Source: Callorhinus ursinus | Taxonomy: Eukaryota; Chordata; Mammalia; Carnivora; Otariidae | DNA: 64,000 nucleotides | Reading direction: 5' to 3' | Assembly (NCBI RefSeq): GCF_003265705.1 | Contig: NW_020312902.1 | Span: 8,509,854-8,573,853, forward strand | In this document: piece after piece, positions 24,914-36,600 of the stretch | Numbering within the stretch: position 1 is the stretch's first letter | Layout of the letters: each line of letters opens with the position of its first letter | Notes under the pieces: model-generated | What the model saw: the letters and a program-made list of their open reading frames with translations, nothing else | Told to the model about the DNA's origin: nothing | Databases searched by the model: none | Position numbers and translations under genes: made by a program

Positions 24914-26588
24914 TCCCCAACTCTTTTTAACAACACCGACCTTTTGAAGAATTTAGGCATTTTCTTATAGAATGTCTCATATTTTGGATCAGATTCTTCC
25001 CTCAGGGTCATTTTATCTGTTCCTCTATATTTCCTGTAGGCAGAAATTTGGGTCAAAAGGCTTGATTATATTCAGGTTAAGCAATTTTGGCAGAGTTCTT
25101 TCATTGGTGATGCTGTTACTTCATGTTGCATCAAATCAAAAGGCCTATAAAGTCAGGTTGTTCACCATTAGTGGTGTTAAGTGTGATCACTAGGTTAATT
25201 ACTTTATAATTAAGTAATCTGTGGGGTGATACTGTGACACTGCACACATCCCCTTTTCCCTACTTCCTTTTACAAGATAGGTTCTAGTGTCCGTTGATGA
25301 TCTTTGCCTCAATTATTGGGGACCGCACAGATTTTTCCAATTGTATTATTCTATCTGTAGGTACTAGCTGGCATTTTCCTACAAAGGAAAAAAAAAAAAC
25401 CCTTCCCTTGCCCTTGATTCTGAGTATCATTCTAGACTTAGGAACTTTAAAAATGCATTCAGTGCTTTGATCATCTATCACAGTCATTATTCTGTTTAGC
25501 CCAACTTGACTCACTTTTGGCCAGAGGAATTGAACTTGATTCTGTGAGCTTTTGACTTGATCCTATTAGTTTTGGGGTACTTCCTGGCTTTCTGGCAAGG
25601 TGTTCTAGGCTCACCTTTGTACTTTTGTGTTTTCTGGGCCTGAGACCTGAAAACAACCACTTCTCCACTTGCTGTTTCTTTTGTGGAGAAAGGGATCTAG
25701 GTATCAAGATATGGGCACCCGCCATTGGGAGAAATTATATATATACTTCTAAGAAATATATACAAAAACAGCTCTGATTCAAATTTAATGTCAGAGGACT
25801 TCCCCCCAAACCTTCTTTTATTTTATATTTGTCATTTCTTTTCTCTTAGATTGCTAACATATATTATTTACTTTATAGTACACATACAAAGTTTCAAAAT
25901 TGCATTGCCAATAGTACTATTAGAATAAATCTGTGACATCTGAGTTTTTGTTTTTGGTCTTTTTGCCCTCAGAGTATATCCCACTAAGAACATATGTAAG
26001 ACTATTATTAAACACCATTTTCAAATATGTCTAAAGAATTTTGAATGACTGCCATTTCTGATCCTTGTAAAGCCTTAGGTTTAATCTTTTTCAAACTGAA
26101 GGAATCCTGTTTTCTCTTTTTGGTGGCATGTTTTCAGTTCTTTAGTGGTACATGTAAAACACAGGAATAGCTGAAAATGCACATCCTAAGATAAGCAAGG
26201 CAGTGCAACTGTAAGTGAACAAACCAGAATTGCTATGACTGATGAGCACCTGCACTGGTCAGCATCCATTTAAGGGTGTTTTTCTATCACCTTTAAATGA
26301 ATGATGGCACCTAAGAATCACCTCAGGGTATATTTTCAATGCACTGTGTGCAAAAACACTCAGTAAGTACAAAAAGCCAGTAGCCTGCAGCAACTCTCCA
26401 TGCAAACATTCAAAACACCTATTATGACTGAAGAGGGCAAAGGCACAAGCAGTTATTATGACTATGTACACATCTCTAATTCATCATCTTAGGCATTTAT
26501 CAAGATTGCAAAAAATGTGGGCAAATCTGGTGCTACTTTTAGTCAGGAAGAGAGGTAATAAAAGCTAAACTAAAGAATGAAATCTCAT

Positions 26589-26782
26589 GGAGCACCTGGA
26601 TGGCTCAATCAGTTGAGCATCTCACTCTTGATTTCGGCTGAGGTCAGTGCCTTGAGATCAATCCCCGAGTCTGGCTCTACACTCAGTGGAGTCTGCTTGT
26701 CCCTCTCCCTTTGCTCTTCCCACCGCCTCCCCTCACATTCTCTCTCTCTTAAATAAATAAATAAAATCTTTAAAAAAAAAAG
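26589..26782 (+). mobile_element. CanSINE
   Basis: Head GGAGCACCTGGATGGCTCAA, tail AAATAAATAAATAAAATC. Duplication AAAGAATGAAATCT / AAAGAATGCAATCT. Confidence 0.94.
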
Positions 26783-27447
26783 AATGCAATCTGTCATTTA
26801 ACCAATAGTTTGTCACATACTCTTGTGCTCTGCAGTGGGCTGGCACATTTCCAAAGGCAGCTGCTATATTTTAATTTTCTTCAGTAATGAAAGGAAATGG
26901 CTGTATATTCTAATGACAGTTTGGAGTCTTCAAATGTTATTTTACCTACTAGGTTTCAATAAAATAAATACCAGGTTTAAAGAACTAGAGGTTTTAAGAT
27001 ACTGCTCTTTTTGAAGAATAAGCATGATCAAACTTGAATGAGAATGTTTTAAGAAAAATTAGACACTGAGAGTAGATTTTCACACTTCAATGGAGGTGGT
27101 AAGTCTGAACATTTATTTGAAGTATCACTCTTGGTCAAAGTTTATACTTGCTCCAATTTTGTCTCTAAAAGCTATTGAACCACTGTAAAAATTAAATGAG
27201 CACATGTAAAGTGCTTAGAATGGCACCTGGTATACACAACTGTTATTTCTTTATGAGAATTAAAATTAAAACTATATTGCTTTTTCCCCCATCAAATATA
27301 ACCTATGTTGTACAGAGGAGTGAGAGATTAAAAGCAATCCTGAAAACAAAAGCTATCAGGATGATACAGAAATCCATACATGAGCTTATAATAAATATTT
27401 TCCTATTTTCTGATCTGGAGGTGGTTCATTAAGAGTTCTCCTATTTG

Positions 27448-27543
27448 AGGGGTGCTCAGTCAGAAGAGCATGCAATTCTTGATCTCAGGGTCATTGAGTT
27501 CAGCCCCACACTGGGTGTAGAGATTACTTAAATAAATAAAACA
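27448..27543 (+). mobile_element. Short CanSINE (about 95 bp form)
   Basis: Head AGGGGTGCTCAGTCAGAAGA, body TGATCTCAGGGTCATTGAGT, tail TTAAATAAATAAAAC without the CT-rich block. Duplication AAGAGTTCTC on both sides. Confidence 0.88.
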
Positions 27544-28032
27544 AAGAGTTCTCTTAATTCAAAGATTTTTACACAACTGCAAAGTTTATTTTATATTCAA
27601 GGAAGGTCCTCCTGGCATTAGTTCTTCATACACAATTAGAATAAGTGCAGTTTTTTAAACTACACTATATTTTAAACAAATTTCTATTATGTTAAGGAAA
27701 TACATCCTTTCTGGTCTTTCCTCTTAATTCTAGCTACACACTGCTGCCCTCTGCATTTCAGTTTTTCCAAATTGCCACCCCAATTATCACAAACCTAGTT
27801 TCCATCTCTGTAGGTTATCTGACTCAATGTGAAGGATATGTCTGTGTATGTAGAGAAGAAAAGGGAAGGCCCCTTCAAAAAAGCAAAAAGGAACTAGAGC
27901 AAGATGTCACAGTCCAAAAGAGCCCATCTGAGAGGAGGGCCTTAAGGGTCCTGCAACAGACCCCAAACCCCCAGAGAAGGTTCTTTCCTGGCATTCATAT
28001 AGCCTCTTTGTGTCACAGGATTTTATATATAT

Positions 28033-28222
28033 ATTTTAATATTATTTACTTATTTGACAGAGAGAGACACAGCGAGAGAGGGAACACAAGCAGGGGGAGT
28101 GGGAGAGGGAGAAGCAGGCTTCCCACGGAGCAGGGAGCCCGATGCGGGCTCGATTCCAGGACCCTGGGATCATGACCTGAGCCGAAGGCAGACGCTTAAG
28201 GACTGAGCCACCCAGGCGCCCC
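28033..28222 (-). mobile_element. CanSINE upstream of SMNDC1
   Basis: Minus copy, little diverged, ending GCCACCCAGGCGCCCC. Duplication GGATTTTATAT on both sides. Confidence 0.96.
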
Positions 28223-28606
28223 GGATTTTATATTTTTAACTGGAAAAAATGATACACGTATGGAAAAAAATTTAGAAAGGGTAAACAATGAAAAATATAA
28301 TCAGTGAAAACATTTGGCTTCTAGTCCAAATCTCTCGATAGGTTTATGTATATATAAAGAGAGTATATATTATTACAAACATACATTTCTTTCTAAACGT
28401 AAACGGAAGTATTCACATCACTCTGCTTATCATTCAAGTCAATAACTTGGTGATTGTTCCCTCTCAGGCGAGATTAACCTATATAATTTACTTTATCAAA
28501 ACCAAGCAGGTTCTAACAAAATAGGTTTTAAATAAATCAACCTTCTCTTCAACAGGTTCTGCCACAATTAGCTTTTTATTGCTACTAACGCTTTTATTAT
28601 ATAAAG

Positions 28607-28797
28607 CGATGGCTCTAAAACTTGAGCCGATAATTGGTTATCACCTGAAGCGCTTGTTAAAACAGGCTGCTGAGCCACCTTGAGTTTCGGATTCAGAAGG
28701 TCTGGAGTGGGTGCTGAGAATTTGGCACTGGTAATAAATTACCAGGCGATGGTAATGCAGGGGTTGCGTGGATCACATTTTGCGAACGAACCACTAT
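28607..28797 (+). mobile_element. MER5A-like hAT MITE next to SMNDC1 promoter
   Basis: The left end CGATGGCTCTAAAACTTGAG matches the CAGTGGTTCTCAAACTTGAG terminus. The body has TTCGGATTCAGAAGGTCTGG and the right end is CGAACCACTATG. About 190 bp, near full length. Confidence 0.8.
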
Positions 28798-29070
28798 GAT
28801 GCACGCTGCATTAAACTCCGTTCCTCCCACCTCCTAGCACCGCTAGTCTAAGGCACACGCGATTACTCCCTGGGGAACTTAAGGAAGAGCCCAACAACAC
28901 TCATTCCTAAGGAAGTCAAAGACCCTGCACTCGCTGCAGAAATTGGAACAAGTCAAACCTACATCCGGCATCTGGCACCACCTAGCTACGTCATTTCCTT
29001 TCTATGAAGCTCCGCCCACTCCGCGTACCTAACACGAGTAAGGCTGGGCGGCCCAGAGAAAGCTGGGAGT

Positions 29071-29076
29071 CACGTG
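29071..29076 (+). promoter_or_regulatory. Canonical E-box CACGTG in SMNDC1 promoter
   Basis: CACGTG 13 bp upstream of the first CGCG element. MYC/MAX, MXD/MXI1/MAX and USF dimers bind this hexamer. Occupancy is not known from sequence. Confidence 0.6.
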
Positions 29077-29088
29077 GGTAGGGCGGCG

Positions 29089-29117
29089 TCTCGCGAGGCT
29101 TTTAACCTCTCGCGAGA
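29089..29117 (+). promoter_or_regulatory. SMNDC1: Paired TCTCGCGAG core promoter elements
   Basis: A near-perfect copy at 29089-29098 and a perfect palindromic TCTCGCGAGA at 29108-29117, 19 bp apart start to start. This motif is a known driver of TATA-less, often bidirectional, promoters. Confidence 0.8.
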
Positions 29118-29119
29118 CT

Positions 29120-29322
29120 CGAACCTCTTCTGTCTTTTCCTCCTTCTTCTGCCCGGCTTTCTTCCCCTCCCCCACATCGCTGACCAAGTTCTCCCGTTTT
29201 GGACCGAGTCGCCTTGTTGTTGCCGCAGAGATTCTTCCTGCTGCTGCCACTGTCGCCGCCGCCACCACTGTGCTCATTTGCCCCGACCCCTTCCTGCCGC
29301 CCTGCCCCCAGCCCCACACAAG
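29120..29322 (+). other. SMNDC1: SMNDC1 exon 1, non-coding 5' UTR
   Basis: Pyrimidine-rich, GC-rich sequence downstream of the CGCG elements, ending at the donor AG|GTAACG (GT at 29323). A second possible donor, GCCG|GTGAGG, lies 12 nt further at 29335. There is no ATG between about 29120 and 29322, so no upstream ORF. The transcription start is inferred from the promoter motifs and is uncertain by tens of bases. Confidence 0.7.
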
Positions 29323-30548
29323 GTAACGAAGCCGGTGAGGGAGAGAGCAGGGCCTCGCCGGGCCTCGGCCTCTCCCTGGTTGAAGCGGAGGCCTGAGGCC
29401 GAGGAGCGGGCCGCGTTGGAGAGGCCTGGGCGCCGGCAAGAGTCTTAGGGGCCCGGTCTCCTCTGCCACCCAGAGTTGGGTCCTGAGCAGCCCCGGATGG
29501 GGCTAGGACCTCCGTGCGGTGGCGACGACCGTGGCTAACCCAGGAAACCGGTCGGGTGGGGTAGGGATGGAGAGGCCTCTTGAGGAAGCCCTCAGCAGTT
29601 CCCTGCGGAGCGCGTTTGGGGGTGTGAGGCTCCGGCACTGCTGGGGTCCTCTTCGTTTGTGTTTTCCGTTTCCTTGGAGCTTGTGTTTGAATTTCGAGGT
29701 CTGAAATAATCGACCAGTTGTGGCGGGCTTTGAGGTGTTGGGTGCCTGGCTTGCTCTAGCCCCTTTGGAGCCTTTCCAAATTCCAGGCTGTGGTTGGACG
29801 GAATTGTAAGACAGAGAAGGGTCCTCGGAAACCCCGCGTGTTTGCTTTATAAATCGAGAAAGGATTCTTGTATCTTATTTTCCGGAGGAGAATGAGCCAG
29901 ATTGGGTGAAAGGCACGCTCCTTACAATGCCTAAATGGGGTAGGCTTTGTGCCGTTTTCCTTAATGAAGACGCTGCATCGGCAATATTTAAGTGGCCGGG
30001 TGAAACATTTTTGCTCTGGAGAAGAGGTTCTGAACACCCTTACTAATTAGTAGTTCACGTAGAGAGTCTATTTATGTAGTTATTTCCAAAAGCCATTTAT
30101 ATTTTGTTTTGGAAGTGTTCTTTAGTGCTTAAAAGTATTTTTTTTTCTTAATTCTCGACTCTTCCAACAGTTTAGTGCCCCCCACCCCGCGAAGATGTAA
30201 CAACCCTGTTAATTGAGCCAAATACAGTCTCTTCCCTGTTACAGGAGTTTAAAGAAAATTAGAAATTCTCCTTTTTCCTTTTGTCTTAGCTCTTGTCCGA
30301 TAAATTACACACAGAAACAAAACAAGTTTATAATCTGCGGAATTCATTCCCTTGAAGCTTGGATTTGAATCACAGCTTTTCTCAGAACTAAGAGTAAAGG
30401 TAATGGTATTAAATTAAGCTGCAGCAATGAATTATATTAAGGAGTTGGGAGCAAAACTGGTAAGGATTAAGTCAGGCAGACAGGGAAATTATTTTTTATG
30501 GTGTTTTTCTTTCAGTTTTCATGGTCTTACCTTTTTTATTTTCCCCAG

Positions 30549-30668
30549 ATGTCAGAGGATCTAGCAAAGCAGCTGGCAAGCTACAAAGCTCAACTCCAGC
30601 AAGTTGAAGCTGCATTGTCTGGAAACGGAGAAAATGAAGATTTGCTAAAATTAAAGAAAGATTTACAA
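30549..30668 (+). CDS. SMNDC1: SMNDC1 exon 2 (first coding exon, aa 1-40)
   Basis: The acceptor TTTTCCCCAG ends at 30548 and the ATG is the first exon base. The exon encodes MSEDLAKQLASY... to ...KKDLQ and ends at CAA|GTAAGT in phase 0. An in-frame ATG at 30498 belongs to the intron and is not used. Confidence 0.96.
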
Positions 30669-33600
30669 GTAAGTATAAGAGGACACTACTAGTTACATTG
30701 TTTAGAGAAAGTATTTCTTTGTTTTTCAAATGATTTATTGCTTAGGATCCAAAGCGCCATTTGGAGGGGAGTGTTTCTTCCACTATCCTCCCTTGTGTGT
30801 ACATGTGTATATGCACATGTACATGGCTCACAGAAGTAGGGTTGCTTCCTCTGTTGTGTACATCAAAATGAGTAAAGCATTGTTCTTATGTAAATCTTGT
30901 CTGTTCATATAATTTTTAAAAATAAGAGTTGAATTTAGAAGTCTCTGTCAAACCTTCTAGAGAATAGGTACATACAACTTTACAGTGGAAAGGGCTTTTA
31001 TTTTTAAAGATCTGGCAAAGGAAATTTAGTTTGAGAGGTAACTAAAAGGAGAAAAATACATGGAATTAAAAAAGTTAACTATGCTGGTATTTAAAAAAAA
31101 ACAAATGTGGAAGCATTTTATAAGTGATAAAAACAATGAGAAAAATGCAACCTGATTAAGATTCTTTTTAATGTCACAAGATTTTTTGAAAATGAGAGTG
31201 TGTGTGTTTCAAAGCTAGCAGGTAAACACCTTGTATTGAAAAACACATTATAAAGATATGTAAAGAGATACTTGTTTTCTGCATAAGTGTTACATAATGT
31301 TTGAATTTAAGGCTAGATTTTCCATTGTAGTTCTTAACAATTGTTGAAGTTAAATTGAATGGATGTGGAAAGGAGATCTTAATTTGTTTCGTCTGTCATG
31401 GGAAAGTTCAGTAGGTATGAAGCTTGCCTTTTTAAAACCTGCACTGGGGTTTCAAGACAAGCATAAAACCATTATAGTAAACATCTGTTGTTTCTCAGAA
31501 CATGAGGTTGATTAGTAAAAATACTGTATATATGTACATATATATCACTTCATTTTAATAAATTTGAGAACTTAAAATTTTGAGCCTGATTTTGAAAGTT
31601 TTAAAAGGTGTTTTGATTTGATGGTCTTTCTTTACTGATTTAGTACAAAACTAGAGTCATCTTTATCCTATCTAAATCCTTCCCCCCCTTTATCATCCTC
31701 TTGCCCATTAAAATTAATATTTTAGGGATATTAGAACTGCAAATAAATGAAACTTATTTGAAATGGGGTCCAGATACAAGGACTTGGAAAGAGTTTATCT
31801 GGGCATAATTAAAATTAGTTGAATATTTTCAGGTTCAAATTGTGGAATTAGGATAAACTTGCCTGAAGTTGCAATAGTATGTAATTTTTAAAAACAGAAA
31901 ATGGGACCCCTCTTCAGTATGTAAAAGTCAGGCCAGTGAATTTGAGAGTGCTAGTCAATACTAAAAAGATGTTTGGGGAGCAATTTCTCCCACTCCCAGG
32001 CCAACTTTCTGTTTACCTCAAAGAAAGATTCTGGCATGCATCATCTTTTACCAGCTTAAAAGCGGTCCTTTTTTTTCTTTGAAGAAAATAAAACATTGTT
32101 GGTATTATGTATATTGCTTCCTGGGCAGTTGGAAGAAGCTTATGTGTGGAACTGGTAGAGGGGAAGTTGGGAGTGAAGGTTGAAACAACATTATTGTGAG
32201 GGTTTTTTTGTTTTTTGTTTTTTTTAATATTTCTAGAATAAACTGTCAAGAGTCTAAGCAGAATTGCCTTACTATGATATGATCTATAGTGGAAGTATTG
32301 TAGGGAGAGAGACTGTTGTGGTAGGTATTGTAGTAAGCACATAAATGGCTTAACTTAGTGTTCAGTTAATAATGACCTGGGGGTCATTTATCTGTAAGTA
32401 TCCTCTTTTCTGTAACCATTTAGAACAGCACTGTCCAGTAGAACTTTGTGTCATGATGAAAGTGTTTTATATCTGCTGTGTCGTACTGTAGCTACTAGGG
32501 ACTACTGAATATTTGAAATAATGGCTGGGGTAGCTGAAGAACTGAATTTTTAATTTTTTTTAAGCAGCCACTTGTGACTACCATATTGGATAGCACAGAT
32601 TTAGAAGCTTAAGTTCTAAAACTTGAGATAGTAGTAATGCAGAATGTTTTTCCTGACCAATCTTGATCACGGTCAGGATCCTGACCTGACCTTGATCCTC
32701 TTTGTCATGAAAACAAATTTTTCATTTCAGTTTGCTAGATATAGGTTTGTTTTGAACTGAAAACTACCAAAGATAGAAGACATCATTGAAGATTAGATAA
32801 AGATTTGAAAAGTGTTTCGGTGTCGGCTTCCACCTAGTAATTGTTGTCTCCATTGATTACAGTTACATCTTGTTTTATCATGGATTTTTAAAAAATATTT
32901 TTCCTTTTTATCTCTTCTCTGTTTCTGGGATATATATATACCTCATGCCTTTGATATTTAATTCTGCCTTTTATATTTGCTGAAAATTTGTTCAGACTAA
33001 TGACTGAGTTTGTGGCCTCCTTTGTTTTGTGTTCCTTTAGTGGAATGTCTTTACCCTGGTTATGAATTTGTTTGCCCTTTCATTTATGACAAAATGCTTT
33101 TCTGCATTTTTTTCAGCGACTTCATTTTGCCAGTAAGGCTTCCATGTTTATCTTTTTTATGTACTGTCTTTCACATAGAATAAAGTTACTCAGCAGGCAG
33201 CACATTAATCTACTGAAGTCCTAATTGCCTCTTTTCACTTAAAAAAGTGGGTATAGTAAGATCTAGGCTAGCTACCTGACTAGCTCCCCAGGCAGTCTGT
33301 GATAATCACAAAAATAGTCAATTTATTAGGCTGTTTTGCTGAATAAACTGGTTCTAAAGGAGGCAGGGGTCAAGTCACTTGTCTCATATATTACAGTGGC
33401 TCTCTGCATCCCCGAAACGCCTTCCTTCAGTAAGCAGAGTGCTTGAGTGCACCCTTTGACCTGCTGATATGTAGATCACAACATCTGATGCTTCCTGGAA
33501 TTGCCGATTACTGTAACTGCTGCCCATCTGTCGATGAAGGAGCAGTTTCAGAACTCAGACTTGGGGGAGGAAAAGTAATTAATGGTATGTACCTTTAAGA

Positions 33601-36600
33601 ACCCCCTCATACATAAAATAGTTTCTCTAATACTTTGGTCCGTGTGCACATGTAAAGAAAACATTGAGAAGGGTCTTCATAGTTTGTTGGGAGGGGTATG
33701 TGAAACATGGCAAAATGAAAGGACAACTAGGGATAAATGCTTTTGATTTTTTTAAAAGTGTCACTTTAGTGCAGGGCTCTGAAAATTGTAACATGCACAG
33801 CTTTTCAGGACCTTTTGTTGAAAATGTATTTCTTTATGAAAATAAAATGGTAAGATGCTCTATGCTTAGAGAGGTAGAGTTCTAAATCTGAGACCTACAA
33901 ATATAGAAATCATTTTTGTGCTTTAGTTAAATGAAATTATTTAATGATAGGTATTGTATTGGCTCTTGAGTCAGGCTTACTGGATTATATTCTTGGCCCT
34001 AATAGTGGTTGATTAAAAACAAGCCTGGATAATTCTCTCCTTCTTTGTAATAGTACATGATCTATTTATGCAGAAGTTCTATGCTTTCTTTGCAAAGGAT
34101 TGTCTAATTAAAGGGTATTTAAATGGCTCTTTGGCACCTAATAAAATCTCATTAAAGACACTACTGAATTTTTAACTCAAATCTGAGTTAGTCTAGTTTT
34201 TTGATTCACAAAACTGGCCTTTCTCCCAAGGGCCTAATATTCCTTTTTTTTTTTTTTTTTTTGGAGGACTCAAATACTAGTTTTTCAGAAATAGCCATGA
34301 AGATCTAGAATCTTTAGGTGAAAGGTAATATATAATTTCTTGGCTACTGAACCAGAACTACTATTACAAAATTTCAACGGGAGCCATAAGGAACTAGTAT
34401 AAAGTTTAACTTTGCTACGTTTTCTCCCAAAACACAGTGTGATGTTTTAAGGTATTTTATATGCAACAGTGGGGGCAGGTATGCAAGTTTTTAAAATAGA
34501 TAAGGTGATGCATTACATAGGTCTTCATCAGAGTAAAAATATAGCAGATAGGTAGCACAATCTATCAATTCGTACTATTAAGTTTTTTAACCAACCCTAC
34601 CAAATACCCTTGAATGAAGCCAGTATAAACCTGATAGAGAAAAAATACTTGCCACACAGGAAGGTATTGCCTTCCTGTGTGTTACATTTATTTTATTTTT
34701 TCCTTTTAAATGAAGCTGTGCTGATGTGCTTTTTAGAATATTTTATTTATTATTATTTTTTAAGATTTTACTTATTTATTTGACACAGTGATAGAGAACA
34801 CAAGCAGGGGGGAGCGGCAGGTAGAGGGAGAGGGAGAAGCAGGCTCCCTGCCGAGCAGGGAGCCCGATGTGGGACTTGATCCCAGGACACTGGAATCATG
34901 ACCCAAGCCGAAGGCAGCCACTTAACCGACTGAGCCACCCAGGCATCCCTGCTTTTTAGAATATTTTAAATCTAACCTGGTAATTTGCTTACCTGGATGG
35001 GGTAAGTTTTATAATAAATGAATAGGAAGACTACTGGCTTTTTATATGTGCCTGTAGTATTTTAGTAGAAGCATGTATGAGCAGGAACATTTTTATTACT
35101 AATAAGGCTGCTTCAAGAGGTTTGGGTTTTGTTTTGGTTTGTATTTTTTGACGGGTGGAGAAGAACATTTTGGCTAGAGAGTTCATACTTCTGCCAAGTA
35201 ATGGCCTGTAAAACTTTACAGTCCAGGTGCATGAAATATGTGTGACAAGATATAAGATAAAAGTGATCTTGAACCTAGTTTAGTCCTTTATAATTGACTA
35301 TTTCTCATACTAGATCTATGTAGCTAAAATAGGCACTTAGAAATAATGCATGGTAGGGGCGCCTTGCTGGCTCAGTCAGTAGAGCAGGTGACGCCTGATA
35401 TCAGAGCCGGGAGTTCAGGCCCCACATTGGATGTAGAGCTTACTTGAAAAAAGAAATAATGCATGATATAAGCTCAAGTCTACCCTTTTTTGTTAGTATT
35501 TGAGGTTAATAAATTGAAAGGCAACTGTCGGGTTTAAATACCAGTTCCACCACTCTATAAAATACTGTATCTTAGTTTCTATGTGAGGATAATCATAGTA
35601 CCTACATCATAGTATTGTTATGAACTACAAATAAGTATGTGTAGTGTACTTAATAAATGGTATATGGTGTGAGAGCTATCGTCATCAAAACCTGAAAACC
35701 TGTTGAAAGTAGGGGATAAGCGAATTATAAAAGTAATGTTACGGTTTTTGTTTTTTCTTTTTAGGAAGTTATAGAACTAACCAAAGACCTTCTGTCAACT
35801 CAACCTTCAGAAACTCTTGCAAGTTCAGACAGTTTTGCTTCTACTCAGCCCAGTCATTCATGGAAAGTAGGAGACAAGTGTATGGCAATCTGGAGTGAAG
35901 ATGGACAGTAAGTGTAGAAAAAAACTCTAACTATAACATGAAATAATAAAATACAATGGTAAGAAGTTTTTATTCAGTTTGAACTACCCTATTTTAATCT
36001 TTCTATGTGGCCAATATGATTTGTAGAGCCAATTCGATTATTGGGAGGTTACCACTAATGCAGTTTAGTTTTTAGCTTTTTTTAAAAAATTTTTAAGATT
36101 TTATTTATTTATTTGACAGAGATACAGCGAGAGAGGGAACACAAGCAGGGGGAGTGGGAGAGGGAGAAGCAGGCTTCCCGCGGAGCAGGGAGCCCAATGT
36201 GGGACTTGATCCCAGGACCCTGGGATCATGACCTGAGCCGAAGGCAGACGCTTAACCGACTGAGCCACCCAGGTGCCCCAGTTTTTAGCTTTAGATAACA
36301 TTTTGGGGCAGTTGAAGGTCTTGGATCCTAGAGGAGAGAAAAATCAAAGCAGAGGAAAATGAATGGATAGCTTAAATAATCTTAAATTTTTTCCTCAAAT
36401 TGAAAATTGAGTGAATGGTTGGCTATGTTAGACTTGGGTAAAACACATACACTGAAATTATTCCTATAAAAAATACCTTTTTGGGGCACCTGGGTGGCTC
36501 AGTTGTTAAGCATCTGCCTTCGGCTCAGGTCATGATCCCAGGGTCCTGGGATTGAGCAGGAAGCCTGCTTCTCCCTCTCCCACTCCCCCTTGCTTGTGTT

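Larger units (their letters stand above)
23405..25730. mobile_element. L1-like remnant broken by later insertions
   Basis: Parts at 23405-23530, 24425-24735 and 24915-25730 read on as one old L1 non-coding region (TTGAAACACACAGAAAAGCT; CTAATACCCAGTCCATATTC; AATCTGTGGGGTGATACTGT; GTACTAGCTGGCATTTTCC). The Tigger MITE at 23644-24353, its SINE, CA/TA repeats and the SINE at 24740-24913 interrupt it. Confidence 0.65.
25731..28020. other. Intergenic upstream of SMNDC1
   Basis: Two CanSINEs (listed separately) and a MIR 3' piece near 27190. Otherwise AT-rich sequence with no gene recognised. Confidence 0.55.
28960..29560 (+). promoter_or_regulatory. SMNDC1: SMNDC1 CpG-island promoter
   Basis: An abrupt rise in CG dinucleotides compared with AT-rich flanks, with no TATA box. 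Elements in order: a CRE-like TACGTCA (28987-28993), a GC box CTCCGCCCAC (29010-29019), an E-box CACGTG (29071-29076), and two CGCG elements, TCTCGCGAGG (29089-29098) and TCTCGCGAGA (29108-29117). The pair of CGCG elements is typical of TATA-less housekeeping promoters and places initiation just downstream. Confidence 0.85.

Noticed and set aside
29029..29638. Long minus-strand open frames (up to 178 aa) over the SMNDC1 CpG island
   Set aside because: Stop codons are rare in GC-rich sequence. The frames are Pro/Arg/Gly low-complexity, match no family I know and overlap a clear promoter.
30498..30548. Upstream in-frame ATG extending SMNDC1
   Set aside because: It falls in the polypyrimidine tract of intron 1, and the acceptor at 30547-30548 removes it.
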